Positions 22,806-34,001 of a stretch of 64,000 nucleotides of DNA are shown here, piece by piece. The notes under the pieces are model-generated. The model worked only from the letters and a program-made list of their open reading frames with translations, was not told the DNA's origin and did no database searches. Origin of the DNA: Porphyra umbilicalis (taxonomy: Eukaryota > Rhodophyta > Bangiophyceae > Bangiales > Bangiaceae). The translations under genes and the position numbers were made by a program. Each line of letters begins with the position of its first letter. The first letter of the stretch is position 1. The stretch lies in assembly GCA_002049455.2 (NCBI GenBank), contig KV918767.1:51718-115717 (forward strand), given 5' to 3'.

Positions 22806-23772
22806 TGGTGCTTTGCTGAGAAATGGAGCATGCACGTTTGCGCAAACAAACATGCACACCCGACCACTGCGAGCATTGACCCGTGCTGTGGGGAGACCCA
22901 TGATATTTCCGGGTGATGTGTGACATGGCAAGCATCCCGACCAGGTTCGCCGGGCCCTTGGGCCGACAAAGGCTGACGGCAGCTGGAAAACCGCACTCTG
23001 AGTGACCTGGTGGCAAGTACCTGCTGACACCCGCGGTGGTCTTGTGAAACGATGCCAGAACATGCACGCTGACAGCCTAATCAGGACAAGACTTCTTAAG
23101 CCACCGGCCACAGCGGTGCCGTCAGGAGCGTCCCCCCTAACCGGCCCCTCATGTTTGCTCGCAGAGGCTGAATCGGCCTCCGAACATGCATGACGTTTGA
23201 GGAGTTCTTGCAATTCTTTTCTCTCCGTTCGGGCCGTTCATTGGCCCTCCGAACACGTGAGCTCCGTGACCAGTAGATCGTCTTTGTTCATTGACATCGA
23301 GACGTGTCACTGACATTCTTTTGACCAATCACCATCGATGACGGTTACAGCAGTGACTGGATCCAGCCCACCTGCGTTTCTTCTGGGGCACCAGATGGCA
23401 CAGGTGCGCAGTCTCTGTCTTGTAGACCGTGGAGAGCCGGCTCAAATACTGTGAAACTAGGCCGCCTGACGCAGCCAATGGGCGCGTGGTCACATTCATT
23501 GAACCGGTATTCTGACAGGGTTTGGGCAGTGTTCTTGACATTGAATAATGAGAAGTCATTGGCTGCATGATGAGCCCTCAGTCCCACGTCTTACGATGTG
23601 CCAGTGGGTGGCTGTGGCTTTCGCCGGTGATGCCAGGTGCAATTGCACTTGGGACGCTATCGGTCCCCTGAAGCCAGGTGAGAGACGATCTGATGGACAT
23701 CCTGACATCGGTCCACCTCGGCAAACGTTTGCACTCGCAAACGTGCATGCTCCATTTCTCAGCAAAGCACCA
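22806..23772. mobile_element. 967-bp inverted-repeat element with TA target duplication
   Basis: The left end 22806-22842 (TGGTGCTTTGCTGAGAAATG...) is the reverse complement of the right end 23736-23772 over 37 bp. TA flanks both ends (22804-22805 and 23773-23774). No transposase frame is recognised inside, so it is probably non-autonomous. The TA duplication fits the Tc1/mariner type of transposition, but family assignment from ends alone is tentative. Confidence 0.85.
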
Positions 23773-23774
23773 TA

Positions 23775-24007
23775 GTTCGATATCCATGGCCCGAACAAAA
23801 AAAGAGCTTCTTCGTCTAAAAAGTGGTGTTACGTCGGACTTCAGGTGCTTAATGGGACACGTTGTGCAACGTGGCTTGAATATGGGGATAGCATCTCATT
23901 GTTAACAATGCTCTGAGAGACGATCTGATGGACATCCTGACATCGGTCCACCTCGGCAAACGTTTGCACTCGCAAACATGCATGCTCCATTTCTCAGCAA
24001 AGCACCA
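23775..24007. mobile_element. Truncated relative of the 967-bp element (right end only)
   Basis: Bases 23914-24007 repeat 23679-23772 with a single mismatch seen (offset 235 bp) and are again followed by TA (24008-24009). No matching left end precedes it. The roughly 135 bp in between includes a 39-codon frame starting at 23787 (MARTKKELLRLKSGV...) with no known motif. It is either a deletion derivative inserted next to the full element or a duplicated terminus. Confidence 0.75.
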
Positions 24008-24009
24008 TA

Positions 24010-24710
24010 CGCGGCCGCCTACAAGTGATCACGACCCCCGTCCCTCGCCCTCACATCACCACCGCCCGCCACGATATCCACTGCTGGCAGCAGGGGGCTC
24101 ACTGGATCGAGCGTTGACTCATTGCGGACCAAGGTGGCACCGTCCGACACGCCGGAAGGCCGGCCGCAAGGCATTTGGTACCAAGTCTGCGTTCAAGGCG
24201 CTGCCCGGTGTCGGCGCGCGCGCGCACGTTCACTGCCGTAACACCGTCGAGGCGACGCGGCAGAATAGGACGTCGCTGACCAGGCATATTTTCCACTGTA
24301 AGTCGGCTCCGCTAGTGGTAAAGCATATGGCATGGGGCGACAGAGTGGCAGCGGCAGACTTATCACAAACTGCCCCTAAGACCAGCTCCATCTTGTTGAG
24401 CTGGACTCTGAGCGACAGCGGGGTGAATGAGACCACCGTTGGGTTCTTAAAAAAAAAGTCAATAAAGCAAGCTATCCGCTTTGATGGATGTTTTGATTTG
24501 ATGTGCGTTAAATTCAAGAAAGGTGAAAAAGCATCATGTTCAGCGGTGCCATCCCTAGTCAAAAGTGTGAGTCAAGTACTTCGGCCTTTGGCTGGCGTGC
24601 GAAGAGGACTTCCCAGACTGCTTCGATCAGATTCCATCATCGCGGCTTTTAAAATATTTCGCCGAACAAGAAAGTATCTTTTTTCATCGCTCCTGGTTTT
24701 CATTGAATAA
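24010..24710 (+). pseudogene. ORF with a BED-finger-like segment, possible hAT-type relic
   Basis: The frame is open to a TAA at 24708-24710 in a stretch of lower GC, making it more credible than the GC-rich shadows nearby. Around residues 60-90 it reads AHVHCRNTVEATRQNR then SLTRHIFHCKSAP, the spacing of a BED zinc finger (C..C...H....C) as used at the N-terminus of hAT transposases, except that the second zinc-ligand Cys is replaced (CRNT). Downstream it is mixed and lysine-rich (KFKKGEKASC) with no catalytic domain. No initiating ATG follows the upstream repeat closely, so the 5' part may be missing or spliced. Identification rests on one short pattern. Confidence 0.38.
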
Positions 24711-26226
24711 ATAAAAAAACGTGGGCGCGTGGTTCTGGGGCCCTGCCTTGCACCCGCGCCCATCTCTCCCGCCACAGCGCCGCAGGGGCACCGACCGGGC
24801 CCGTAGGCTCCCCCGCTCCCCCGCCGGCGCCGCCCCCCCACCCGCCATCTCTTTTGGCAGCTACGGGGTCGGCTCGCTCGCCGCAGCGGCGGTGGACCGG
24901 GCGGTCGCGCGCGGCACACGGGCGCGGGGCCCCCTCCTGCCCTTGCACCCGCGGCGGCAGGCCGTGACGCGCGCCGCCGACGCCGCCGTCGCAGCGGCGG
25001 CGGCGCCCCCGCCAGACCCCCGTGGCGCTCGAGGGGCGGGCGACGCGCGCGCCGCCCGCGGGCGGGCGGGCGCGCGGGCGGGCGGCGCGTCCCGCCGCCG
25101 GGCGCGCTCCACCGGCGGCGGACCGCCGGTCGCCCCGCGGCGGCCCCGCGGCCGTTTGCCAATGTCGCCACGCTGACCGCCCGCCGACGCGGTGGCGGGT
25201 GGCCGCCGCTTGGGCCCCGCAGCGGACGGCCCTCCGCCTGCCGTCGTGGGGGACGCCCCGCCGAGGCGGTGGCGCCGCTGGCGCTGCCGGCGCTCCCCGC
25301 GCGGCGGCGGGTGGGCCCGCTCGGTCACACCCCGCACGTGGTGACGCGCCTCTGCGGGCGCCACCGCACCGCCGCCGCGTCTGCCCTGTGCGCCGGCGTG
25401 CCCGCGGCACGCGCCAGTCAAGGGCCGCTTGTCGAGTGGCACCGCCGGGGGGCCCCTCGACGGCCGTGAAGGTGGTCACCACAGACTTGACGGGCGCGCC
25501 CGTGACGGACCCGGCGTGTTGGGGCCGACTGCCCCCGCGTGGCCGCGCTCGGCGCGCTCCGCCCGCCCGTCGCGCGCATCCTTGGCGGCGCGCGCCTGGC
25601 GCGCCGGGGCGCCGCTGCAGCGCCTCGAGCACCTCGGCCGCGTCACTCCGTCGACGGCCGCCGCGGGCGGCGGCGACGGCGACGCGGCCGCGCTCGCCGC
25701 CTCTTCCCGCCCCGCGCTCCCTGCGCGTCACCACAACCGACGCGGTCGGGCCGACCCCGCTCCTGGCCGCACCGCACCGCCTCCCCCCACCGGTCACGGC
25801 GCTCGTGTTGGGGGTCTCCCCGTGGGCGGCGGCGCGGGGGCGCCCCCGCCCCCCTCTGGTCGACCGGCGGGGGGGGGGGCGGCGGACGCCCGTCTGCCTG
25901 CGACGACGCCGCGTCGGCCACCTGCCCGTGGCCGCCACCGTCGGCGTCGGCGACGGCGGCGGCGGCGGCGGCGGCGACGGCGGCGACCGCCGCGCGCACG
26001 CGCGCGCGGACGGCGTGCGTGGCGCCCCATGCAGAGCCGCGTCGGGTGTGGGGGACCCCCCTTTACAGGCCGCGGCGCGGATGGCCGCCGCCGGCACGGT
26101 CCGTCTGACACCTGCACCCTCCCCTCTGCCCACCCCACCACCAGCCTCCCCCCCCCACCACGCACCGGCGTCGAAAATTCCGCCGCCAACCTCTCCCGCC
26201 CTCCCCTCCCTCCCCCCCCCCCCCCC
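24711..26226. other. Very GC-rich stretch; coding state unresolved
   Basis: Frames over 450 codons are open on both strands. Short plus-strand pieces look less random, for example ISFGSYGVGSLAAAAVDRAV near 24846-24905 and AVKVVTTDLTGAPVTDPA near 25462-25515, but they lie in different frames and match no family I can name. It immediately follows the 3' end of the Cdc6-like gene on the other strand. Confidence 0.3.
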
Positions 26227-27452
26227 TCAATCCCCCTCGGCCCCCACCACCGCCCGCAGCAGCGGCAGCGCCGCCACCGCCCGCTGCACGTCTGCCATTG
26301 GCACGAGGAGCGACACGCGGTGGTGGCGCACCCCCCCCCCCCCCCCCAGAAGTCACTTGCCCCCCCCCCCGGGCGCCCCCCCCCCCCGCCGCGGCGTGGA
26401 CGGCAGCAGCAGCCGCCCCCGCCCCTGCCGCCCGCCGCCCCCCCCACCGCGCCCGCCGCCGACGACGCGTCGCGCGGCGGCGGCGGGGCGGCGCCCCCCC
26501 CCCCCCCCCCCCCCGCCCCCCCCCCCGGCGGCGCCACCCGCACGAGCCCCGCCGACGCGAGCGCCCCCCCCGCCATGTCGACAACGTCGGCAAAGGAGGC
26601 GGGGGCGGAGCGCAGGCGCGCCGCCAGCGCCACGTACCGCCCGTGGAGCGCGTCGAGGGGCACCGACGTGGCGGCGGCGGCGGCGGGCGCGCCACGGGCG
26701 GCGGCGGCGCCGCGGAGGCCCGTGACGAGGGCGGCGAGCAGCACCTGCTGCTGCGCGGGGAGGGCGCGCACGCCCTCCACCGCCGACGCGGTGCCGCCGT
26801 GGCGGCGGAGGATGGACGCGACGGCGGCCATGGAGGTGCCGAGGGGGGGGCGCGGGGGGGAGCGGGGGTGCCCCCGCCCCCGCCCCCGCCGCCCCCGCCG
26901 CCGCCGGCGTCGCCGCCCCCGCCCCCGCCGCCCCCGCCGCCGCCGCCGCCGCCGCCGCCGCCCGCAGCCGCGTCGGCCGCGTCGGCCGCCGCGGCGCGGT
27001 CGGCGGCGACGGCGCGCACCGCGGCGCGGCAAACGTCAAGGGCGACGCGGCAGTCGCCCGACGAGGCGGCGACTTTGCGGGCGACGAGCTCCACGGCGCG
27101 GGGGTGGAGGATGGCGTCGGCCGCCTCCGCCGCCGCACCCGCCGCCCCCGCCCGCCCGTCGCTGTCGCCGCCGCCGCTGTTGCCGCCGCCACCGCCGCCC
27201 GTCGCCGCCGCCGCCGACGACGCCGCCGCCGCTGACGACGCGGCGGCGGCGGCGCCCGCCGCGGCCGCCTCCAACCGCGCGCCGAGGATCCGCCCGAGCG
27301 CGTCGGCGGTGTAGGGCGCAAACGGGAGGAGCGCCGGGAGGCCGCCGCGGGCGGCGAGCCACGGGCGGAGCTTGGCGGGCAAGTCGAGGCGGTTGGCAAT
27401 GGCCACGAGGGAGACGCCCCCGACGCCGCCGGCCGCGGGGCGGGGGCGGCGG

Positions 27453-27504
<52 letters not shown>

Positions 27505-28771
27505 AGGCGGCGCAAGGGGTGTCGGCGCCCGCGGCCGCCGCCGGCGCCGCCCCCACGGCGGTCGAGGCGACGGCGTCGGCCGATGCCTCGGCAGACCCCC
27601 CCGCCCCTTTCTCCCCCCCCCCAACAGGGGCCACTCAAACGCGGACGTGAGCACCCGCTGGTCGCGGCTCGCCAAAAAATCGACCTCGTCCAACACAACG
27701 ACGACGTGGGCGCCCGCGCCACCCGCCGCGACGGCGCCGAGCACCCGCCGCACGGCCAGGCGCGCGTCGGCGCGCGCGGCGGTCGCCCCCCCCCCCCCCC
27801 CGCCCGCGTCGCCGCCGCCGCCGCCGCCACCGCCGCCGCCGCGCCGGCCACGCCCGCGTCCGCCGCCGCCGCCAACACCGCCCCGTACACCGCCCCCGGG
27901 TCGGCCAACGACGCGCAGTTGATTTTGGCAACGGCGAGGCGCGGGGGCGGCGGCGGCGCCGCCGCCGCCGCCCCCGCCCCCCCACACGCGCCGCACGCGG
28001 CGGCGGGCGGCGACGGCGCCGTCGGCGCCGCCGCAGACGCGGCGCCCGCGTCGACGGCGTCGAGGGCGGCGTCGACGGCGAGCGTTTTCCCCGTGCCGGG
28101 CACGCCCGACACGTACACCCGCGCGCCGACGCCCGTCGCCGCGGCGGTGGTGAGGGCGGCAATGAGGGCGCCCGTTTCCGCCTCGCGGCCGACGGGGAGG
28201 GGGGAGGGGGGGGGGGGGGGGGCGCCCCCGTCACCGCGGACGGTTGTGGGGGGGGGGGGGGGGGGGAGGGTGCCACCCGAGGGAAAAGCACGCAGCCGCG
28301 CCGGCGGTGGCGTCGGCGGGGGGGGGGGGGGGGGGGGGGGGGGGAGGGGCGTTGCCGCCACTGGCGGCGGGGGGGGGCGGCGGCCCCGACGGCAGCGGCG
28401 GCGTCGACGGCCGCCGCCGGTGGGGCGGCCGCCGCCGCCGCCGACGGCGCGGGCGGCCGCCGCCGCGGGCTGCTCCGCCGCCCCCCCGGCGGCGGCGTCG
28501 GCGGGGTGAGGGGCGCGGGCGGCTGCCGCCGCGGGCTGCTCCGCCGCCCCCCCGGCGGCGGCGTCGGCGGGGTGAGGGGCGCGGGGGCCTGCCGCCGCGG
28601 CCTGCTCCGCCGCCCCCCCGAGGGCGGCGTCGGCGGGGGGGGGCCGGGCGTGGGGGCGTGGCCGGCGAGGCGCGCGGAGCGCTTGGTCGGCGGCCCGTCG
28701 GGGGCGGCGGCGGGCGCCACCGCCGGGCGCCCGCGCTTGCGCGTCGGGAGGGAGAGGGTGGCCGACCGCAT
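26227..28771 (-). CDS. CDC6: Cdc6/Orc1-family AAA+ ATPase, frame broken at homopolymers
   Basis: Pieces in different minus frames give the Cdc6 domain order. The N-terminus from ATG at 28771 is basic (TRKRGRP, PPTKRSARLAG) with repeated SPRR and TP sites, as in CDK-regulated Cdc6. Then Walker A GVPGTGKT (about 28090-28110), KINCASLADP, Walker B VVVVLDEVDFLASRDQRVL (about 27655-27710), sensor 1 SLVAIANRLDL (about 27387-27416), lid YTADALGRIL, and sensor 2 SGDCRVALDVCRAAV (about 27000-27062). A winged-helix part includes LPAQQQVLLAALVTGLRG and SFADVVDMAGGALASAG (about 26570-26790). The end HRVSLLVPMADVQRAV meets TGA at 26227-26229. Cdc6 loads MCM helicase at replication origins. Frame changes coincide with C/G runs (for example near 27790, 27600 and 26500), so sequence error or slippage is more likely than true loss. 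Large Gly/Ala inserts are unusual. Absence of a BAH domain favours Cdc6 over Orc1. Confidence 0.78.
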
Positions 28772-30540
28772 GGTGGGGTGGGGGGTGGGTGGGGGGGCGG
28801 GGGGACGAGGTAGGTAGGTAGAGCGGGGGGGGGCGGGGACGCGAGGGACCGACGGCGGGGGCGGGAGGGGAGGGGACGGGGTGGCGGGGGAAGCGCCACA
28901 GCAGGAGCGTGTCGACGAGGGAGGGCCCGAGGGGGGGAACCCCAAAGCGGACCCACGGGTGCAGGGGGACGAGGGGTAAATGGGGGGGGGGGGGGAGCGG
29001 CGCCACCGCCGCCTCCCTCTCACGACGGCACCGCGCGACGCGGAGCTGCGGCGGCGACCGACCAGGCAGGGCGGGGGAAGGGCCCTCTCTGCAGGCCGCC
29101 TCGTCGTTGCGGGCGTGCCATTGCAGCGCGAGGGCCCACCGCCCGGGGACCGACAGTGGCGACGGGCGGCGGCGGGGGCGGCGGCGGGAGCAAGGGGGGC
29201 GGGGGTGGGCGAGCCCGCCAAAAAGGCGGCCGCGCGGTCGACCGCCGCGCGTCGCGCGGCGGCGCTGATCCAGAGGAGTTCCGGAAGACGGGCGACGCGC
29301 GGCCGCTGCCGCGCCAAAAGTCATCTTTGTGAGAATTGATCCACCACCTTGGGTCGCGCTTGGCGCCAGACCTACAGTACGTATTTGGTGCGCAACTACA
29401 CAACATTTGGTGCGGATGTGTGCAAGAGCCTGGGCCAGTGCAAGCGGCGGATGCTGACAGCAGTCTGCCAGTCGACCTCATTGGGGACCCCCCCCCTTCC
29501 ACCGCCACCGCCCACGCCACTGCCACGCCCTGCCTTTTTGTGCGTTTGATGGCAGTGGGCCCAGGATGGCGGCGGTCCCTGCCTCGGCCCAGGTTGGGGC
29601 CGGCGACGCTGTCCGTCGGCGGGTACAGCAGGGCCCATCCAGGGGGCGCAGCCGCCACCGTCTGACGCCACGGAAAGCGGTCTAGAGCGCCCAGACGTCT
29701 GGGCGATGGAGCCACACCGCGGCAACGCCGCTGCTGCCGTCACCGTGGGGGGGGGGGGGCGGCGCCCACGGCGCCCGTGCGGCACACCCCGTTAGGCCCA
29801 ACCGACCCGTGGGGGGCACTTTCGCCCCCTTTTGTCCCGGGGCTCACGCGGGCCCCCGTCGCCGTGTGCCGCCTGGCACCTGCATTTGACGCCAGGTGGT
29901 TGGCTGACCAGTGCGGGCGGCGACATCGACCGGGCCCCGCCGCGGTGCGAGCCGACACCCACACAGCAAGGCGCGCCGCCCACTTCACGGCTGCGCTGGC
30001 GTGGGGGGGCGGCCGCGGGCAGAGAAACTGACGTGACGGGAACCCCTTTGGGTGGGGGGGGGTGTGTGTGGGCGTGTGTGGGCCGGGAGCGGACCGTCCT
30101 GGTGCGAGCCGACCCGTGCACCCGTGCACCCGTTCTCCCTCGCCGGGCACGCGCGGCGGCCACGCGTCGCGGCGTCGACCGTGTGTCTGGCGTACCTGCC
30201 CGTCGACCACTCGCGGCCGGGGAGCGCGTGCGTGTCCCTGCTCGACCGAGCACGCCCCTGTTTGCAGGCGCCGCCGTCGGTGTAGCCGCGTCCCGGCCCG
30301 TGTGCCGTGTGCGTTGTTTGCGGCCCGTCCCGGTAGCGTGGCGTGGTCTGTCAGCGTCATCATACGGGTGGCACTTGCTCCGTGTGACCGTCTTTGTGGC
30401 GACAACTGCACCGGCTCTTCCGTGCGTTGCTGCCGTCCGCTCTTCTTGTTTTCTGGTCAACATACCACTCCTGTGGTGCCCCCTGCCCTCTTTTTCGCAC
30501 AGCCACATCCCCGTCTTCCTCTCCCCCCCTCCCCGTCGTC
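28772..30540. other. Intergenic region upstream of the Cdc6-like and R-SNARE genes
   Basis: Head-to-head promoter space of the Cdc6-like gene (minus) and the R-SNARE gene (plus). Many Pro/Arg/Gly frames occur but none is recognised. The last 150 bp before the R-SNARE start codon are pyrimidine-rich and lead into GTCGTCATGG, a fair start context. Confidence 0.45.
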
Positions 30541-31221
30541 ATGGAAGGTGAGTCTGGCGCGCACGTGCGCTATGTCGCCGTCGCCCGCCTGGCCGACCGC
30601 GCGCCTATTGCCGAGTATGCGGCGGTGGACAGTCGGGCGCTGCCCGCGTCGCTCTTTGCAGACAAGCTGGATAAGGTCCTACGCTCTGGCCGCGTCGGCG
30701 AGCACGCACGCTTGACCATTACCGACCACGACGTGGGCGCCATCCACTACGACGCCGACCCTGGGTGCTTGTACCTGGTTGTTGCCGCCCGCGAGTACCC
30801 CCAGCGCTCGGCGTTTAAGCTGCTCGCCGAGGTACGGCGGGACTTTGAAGCAACCTTTGCAGACGAGGTCGCCACCGCCCGCCCGGGGGGCCTCTCGCGG
30901 CCCGCACGCCCCCTGCTCAAGGGCCTCGTCGACCGCTACGACGAGGCGGCTGGCGGTGACCGCGTCGCGGCGGTCAACCTGCAGGTGGAGGAGGTGCAGG
31001 GCGTCATGGCCGCCAACATCCAGAGCGTCCTCCGCAACCAGGATAACTTGGAGACGCTCTTGGACAAGAGCGACGCGATGCGGACCGAGGCGGCGACCTT
31101 CCAGCGCTCCGCGGGGGCGGTGCAGAAGCAGCTGTGGTGGCAAAACACTCGGTTGATGATCATCATTGGGGTGCTGGTGGTGATCTTGTTGCTGGTGATC
31201 ATCTTGCCCATTGTGCTTTAA
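30541..31221 (+). CDS. Longin R-SNARE of the VAMP7/VAMP72 class
   Basis: An intact 226-residue single-exon frame ending in TAA. Residues 1-125 fit a longin domain, including the early VRYVAVARLADRAPIAEYA strand region and CLYLVVAAREYPQRSAFKLL. Residues 140-200 form the R-SNARE coiled coil, with the zero-layer Arg at 165 in IQSVLRNQDNLETLLDKS. QKQLWWQNTR precedes a single C-terminal membrane anchor at 205-226 (very Ile/Val/Leu-rich). Such proteins sit on vesicles, pair with three Q-SNAREs and drive fusion with endosomal, vacuolar or plasma membranes. The C-terminal transmembrane helix, rather than a CAAX lipid box, separates it from Ykt6; longin length and layout favour VAMP7/72 over Sec22. 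Upstream in-frame codons are probably 5' leader because the longin fold fits the ATG at 30541. Confidence 0.93.
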   Translation: MEGESGAHVRYVAVARLADRAPIAEYAAVDSRALPASLFADKLDKVLRSGRVGEHARLTITDHDVGAIHYDADPGCLYLVVAAREYPQRSAFKLLAEVRRDFEATFADEVATARPGGLSRPARPLLKGLVDRYDEAAGGDRVAAVNLQVEEVQGVMAANIQSVLRNQDNLETLLDKSDAMRTEAATFQRSAGAVQKQLWWQNTRLMIIIGVLVVILLLVIILPIVL

Positions 31222-32261
31222 GCGGGCTGTGCGTGATCATTATGGCGGCATTGGGTGGGCGTCCGCGTGGGGAGGTGGCGGTTGGCGGGTGGTTGGGACG
31301 GTGGGGGCAGGGTGGGGTCGTTGAACTATGGGTCGCCGTGGCGATTTTGGTGCTGCCCTCTCCGGGGGAGCTGCGCCGGCTCTTTGGGCCCGTGGCGAGA
31401 AGGGGGCGCGATGAATAGGCGGCAGCTCGGCACTGCGCGGCGGCGAGTGTTGGGGGATGGGCGTGTGGCGAGGCAAGCGGGTGGCGGTGGCGCCGGGCGT
31501 GGCGGCCGCTGCAGTCGTGGCGTAGGAAGGGCGGGCGGGCGCCGCGGCCCCGGCTGGCAGTGGGTGAGCCGCGGGCGGCAGGCGCCCGGGGTGACGCGAG
31601 CGGCGAGCGAGCCGACTGCGCGGCGCGTGCAGCGGTGGATGGTCGGGCGGTGGGTGACGTCGGCAACTTTTTTTGTGCGGCAACGGCTCCGCGGGCGGCG
31701 GTAGACGGCAAGGATCCCGCGGCGATGCCCGGGACACCCCACACACGACGCTTGACCGACCTGGATCCTTTTCGGCGTTTGTCGTGTCGCGCTCCCGTCG
31801 GTGTGCCACCGAGCTCCGAGTGTGGCCCCCATCTCCCTGCCCGCGTTCACGCGCCGCTCATTTCACCCTGCTGTGTCGCCGCCGTCGGTTCCTTGGTGCT
31901 GTCCGTCGGCCTGCTGGTTGACGTTGCGCTGTCACCCCTGCTGGCCGTGTGTACCGCTTGGTGTGTGGGGGTGCTCAGTTGCGTGCATAGTTGTTGCGTG
32001 TTTTGGCTTCTTGGCGTCGTGTTTTTCCCCTTCTATTGTTTGTGAGTCTATCGCCGTGATGACCCGGATGACCTTGAGTGTGTACAACCGTTACTCTTGT
32101 GTTTATGTCGTGCGTTCCTTTCTAACTTGCGGCCACCGCATGGCCATGCCGACTCCTCGCCGACAAACGCGAGAGTGCCTGCGTGCTTGCTGTGCCTCCC
32201 TTTATACACCGCTGGCGTTGTTGCGTCCCCGCCCGCGTCGCCCCCCCGCCGCCGCCCGTGG
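31222..32261. other. Intergenic region, no gene recognised
   Basis: Holds the convergent 3' ends of the R-SNARE (plus) and agmatine deiminase (minus) genes. Frames on both strands (for example plus 31560-32045) lack motifs. T-rich patches around 32010-32050 may serve 3' end formation. Confidence 0.4.
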
Positions 32262-33789
32262 CTACAACCCCCGCGCCGGCAGTGCGGTCGTCACGCAGTG
32301 GAGCCCCCCCCCCCCAGCAAGATCTCCCGCGCGGGCACAAACGTGACCGTTCCCCCCCCTCGCCCTCCCCGCCGCCGCCTCCCCCCGCCCCCCACCCGCA
32401 AGCCGACCGCAGCACCGCCGCCACCTCTGCCTCCACGGCGGCGCCCTCCCCAAAGGATGGCGCCACGACGCCGCCCGCCACCCGCACATAGTTGACATAA
32501 CTCGCGGCGAGCGCGTCGCCGGCACGTCGCCGCACGACGCCCGGGCGGCCGTCGACCACCCCCGCCGCTTCCACCCGACTCCGCGGCGCCACCGCCGGCG
32601 CCCGCACGCGGTGCACGACGAGCCGACGGCCCGCCGCGTCGGTGGCGGCGGCGAGCGCCGCCGCCGCCGCAACGCACGAGGCGTGGTCAGCCGCGCCCGG
32701 CGGCGCCCAGTGGAGCACCACGTGGCCCGGGCGCGCAAACACCGCCACATTGTCCACGTGCCCGTCCGTGTCCGCGTCGGCGGCCAAGCCCGCCGGCAGC
32801 CACACGACCTTGCGGATGCCCGCGGCGGCGTGGAGGGCGCCCTCCACCGCCGCCACGGTCGGCAGCAGCGACGCGTCCCCCGCGTGCCGGTTGGGCGCGA
32901 GCACCGCCGACGCGGTCGTCAGGGCGGTGCCGTCCCCGTCGGCCGACAGCGCGCCGCCTTCCATGACGAGCGGGGAGGGCGTGCGGGGCACCCCCGCCGC
33001 CGCCAGCAGCGTCGCGCCGACCGCCGCGTCGGCGGCATAGTCGGGGTAGCAGCCGCCGCCGCCGCCGCCGTCGGCAGCGGCGGCGCCACCCCACGCGTTG
33101 AAGCGAAAGTGCACGCCGGCGGCGGCGGCGGTGAGGTAGACTGGGCCCGTGTCCCGCAGCCAACAGTCGTCCATTGGCACGACGGCCACGGCGAGGCGGG
33201 GCAGCGGCGGCGGCGGCGGCGGCCGCAGCCGCCGCCGCCGCCCGCCGGCAGCCTCCCCCACCTCCGCAGCCTCCCCGCCACCCCCCCCCGCGTGCAACGC
33301 CGCGGCCGACGGGTAGACGGGGACGGCGGCGGGGGGCACGCCCGCGGCGGCCGCCACCGCCACCGCCGCCGCCGCCGCGGCGGCGGGCGTCGGCGCGAGC
33401 ACCGCCGCCGGCTCGGCGGCCGCAATGGCGGCGGCGAGCGCCGCGACGGCCGCCTGCGCGGGCGCCGCGCCCGCGCGCCAATTGTCGGGCCGCACCGGCC
33501 ACCCGACGTACGTGACCGCGTGCGCGTGCGCGTCGGCCGCCGCGGGGGGGGGTGGGGGTGGCGGCCGCGTGTCGGCGGCCGGGGGGGTGGTGGCACCCGA
33601 CACCGTCGCGGTGGGGGCGCAAGCTGCGGCAGTCGTAGCAGGGGTCGTGGCAGGGGCCGAGGCGACGGCCGGCGCTGGCGCGGCGGCCGCCGCTGTCACC
33701 GGCGGTCTGCCATTCGGAAAGGCGCCGGCAGACGGCGCCAGCGTCGAGGATGGCGGGTGTGTCGAGGTCAGCGCCGGGGGGGGCACCAT
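32262..33789 (-). CDS. Agmatine deiminase (agmatine iminohydrolase), frameshifted near the 3' end
   Basis: Hydrolyses agmatine to N-carbamoylputrescine and ammonia in the plant/algal arginine-decarboxylase route to putrescine. Family motifs occur in order on the minus strand: YVGWPVRPDNWR, VPMDDCWLRDTGPVY (about 33140-33180), HFRFNAWGG, VMEGGALSADGDGT, WLPAGLAADADTDGHVDNVAV with the active-site His (about 32735-32800), SYVNYVRVAGGVVAPSFGEG, FVPAREILLGGGG, and LHCVTT with the catalytic Cys near 32290. The last two lie in two other frames, so two shifts occur between about 32480 and 32300; one coincides with the C run at 32306-32318. Errors at these runs are likelier than gene loss. It ends with TAG at 32262-32264, seven codons after LHCVTT, as expected for the family. 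The chosen ATG (33789) is the first outside the hAT element; an in-frame upstream segment with a hydrophobic stretch (VFLTTVALATTCAA) may be a targeting peptide whose start was displaced by that insertion. Confidence 0.82.
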
Positions 33790-34001
33790 TGGGCGGTGGG
33801 GGGCGCCCTTCCAAGTGGGAACTTGACGTGGCAGAGCGGCGATGAAGACGGGCGGCGCGTTGGCCGCACAGGTGGTGGCCAAGGCGACGGTCGTCAAAAA
33901 CACTCGCAGCCGTCGACCGGCAACGGCTTCGCCAAAACCACCACTGACTGAAAGCTCGTACGCGAAAACACCCTGGCCTGGAGTTGTGCTGTGATTGAAG
34001 A

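Noticed and set aside
25429-28509. 1026-codon plus-strand open frame opposite the Cdc6-like gene
   Set aside because: It is the GC-driven antisense shadow of the motif-bearing minus-strand pieces and contains no domain.
27036-29324. Single 762-codon minus frame as one protein
   Set aside because: Only the part with GVPGTGKT to AVYGAVLAA fits Cdc6; the 5' extension is low complexity and the 3' part has shifted out of the conserved frame.
30394-30540. N-terminal extension of the R-SNARE
   Set aside because: The longin domain fits the start at 30541; the upstream in-frame codons look like pyrimidine-rich leader.
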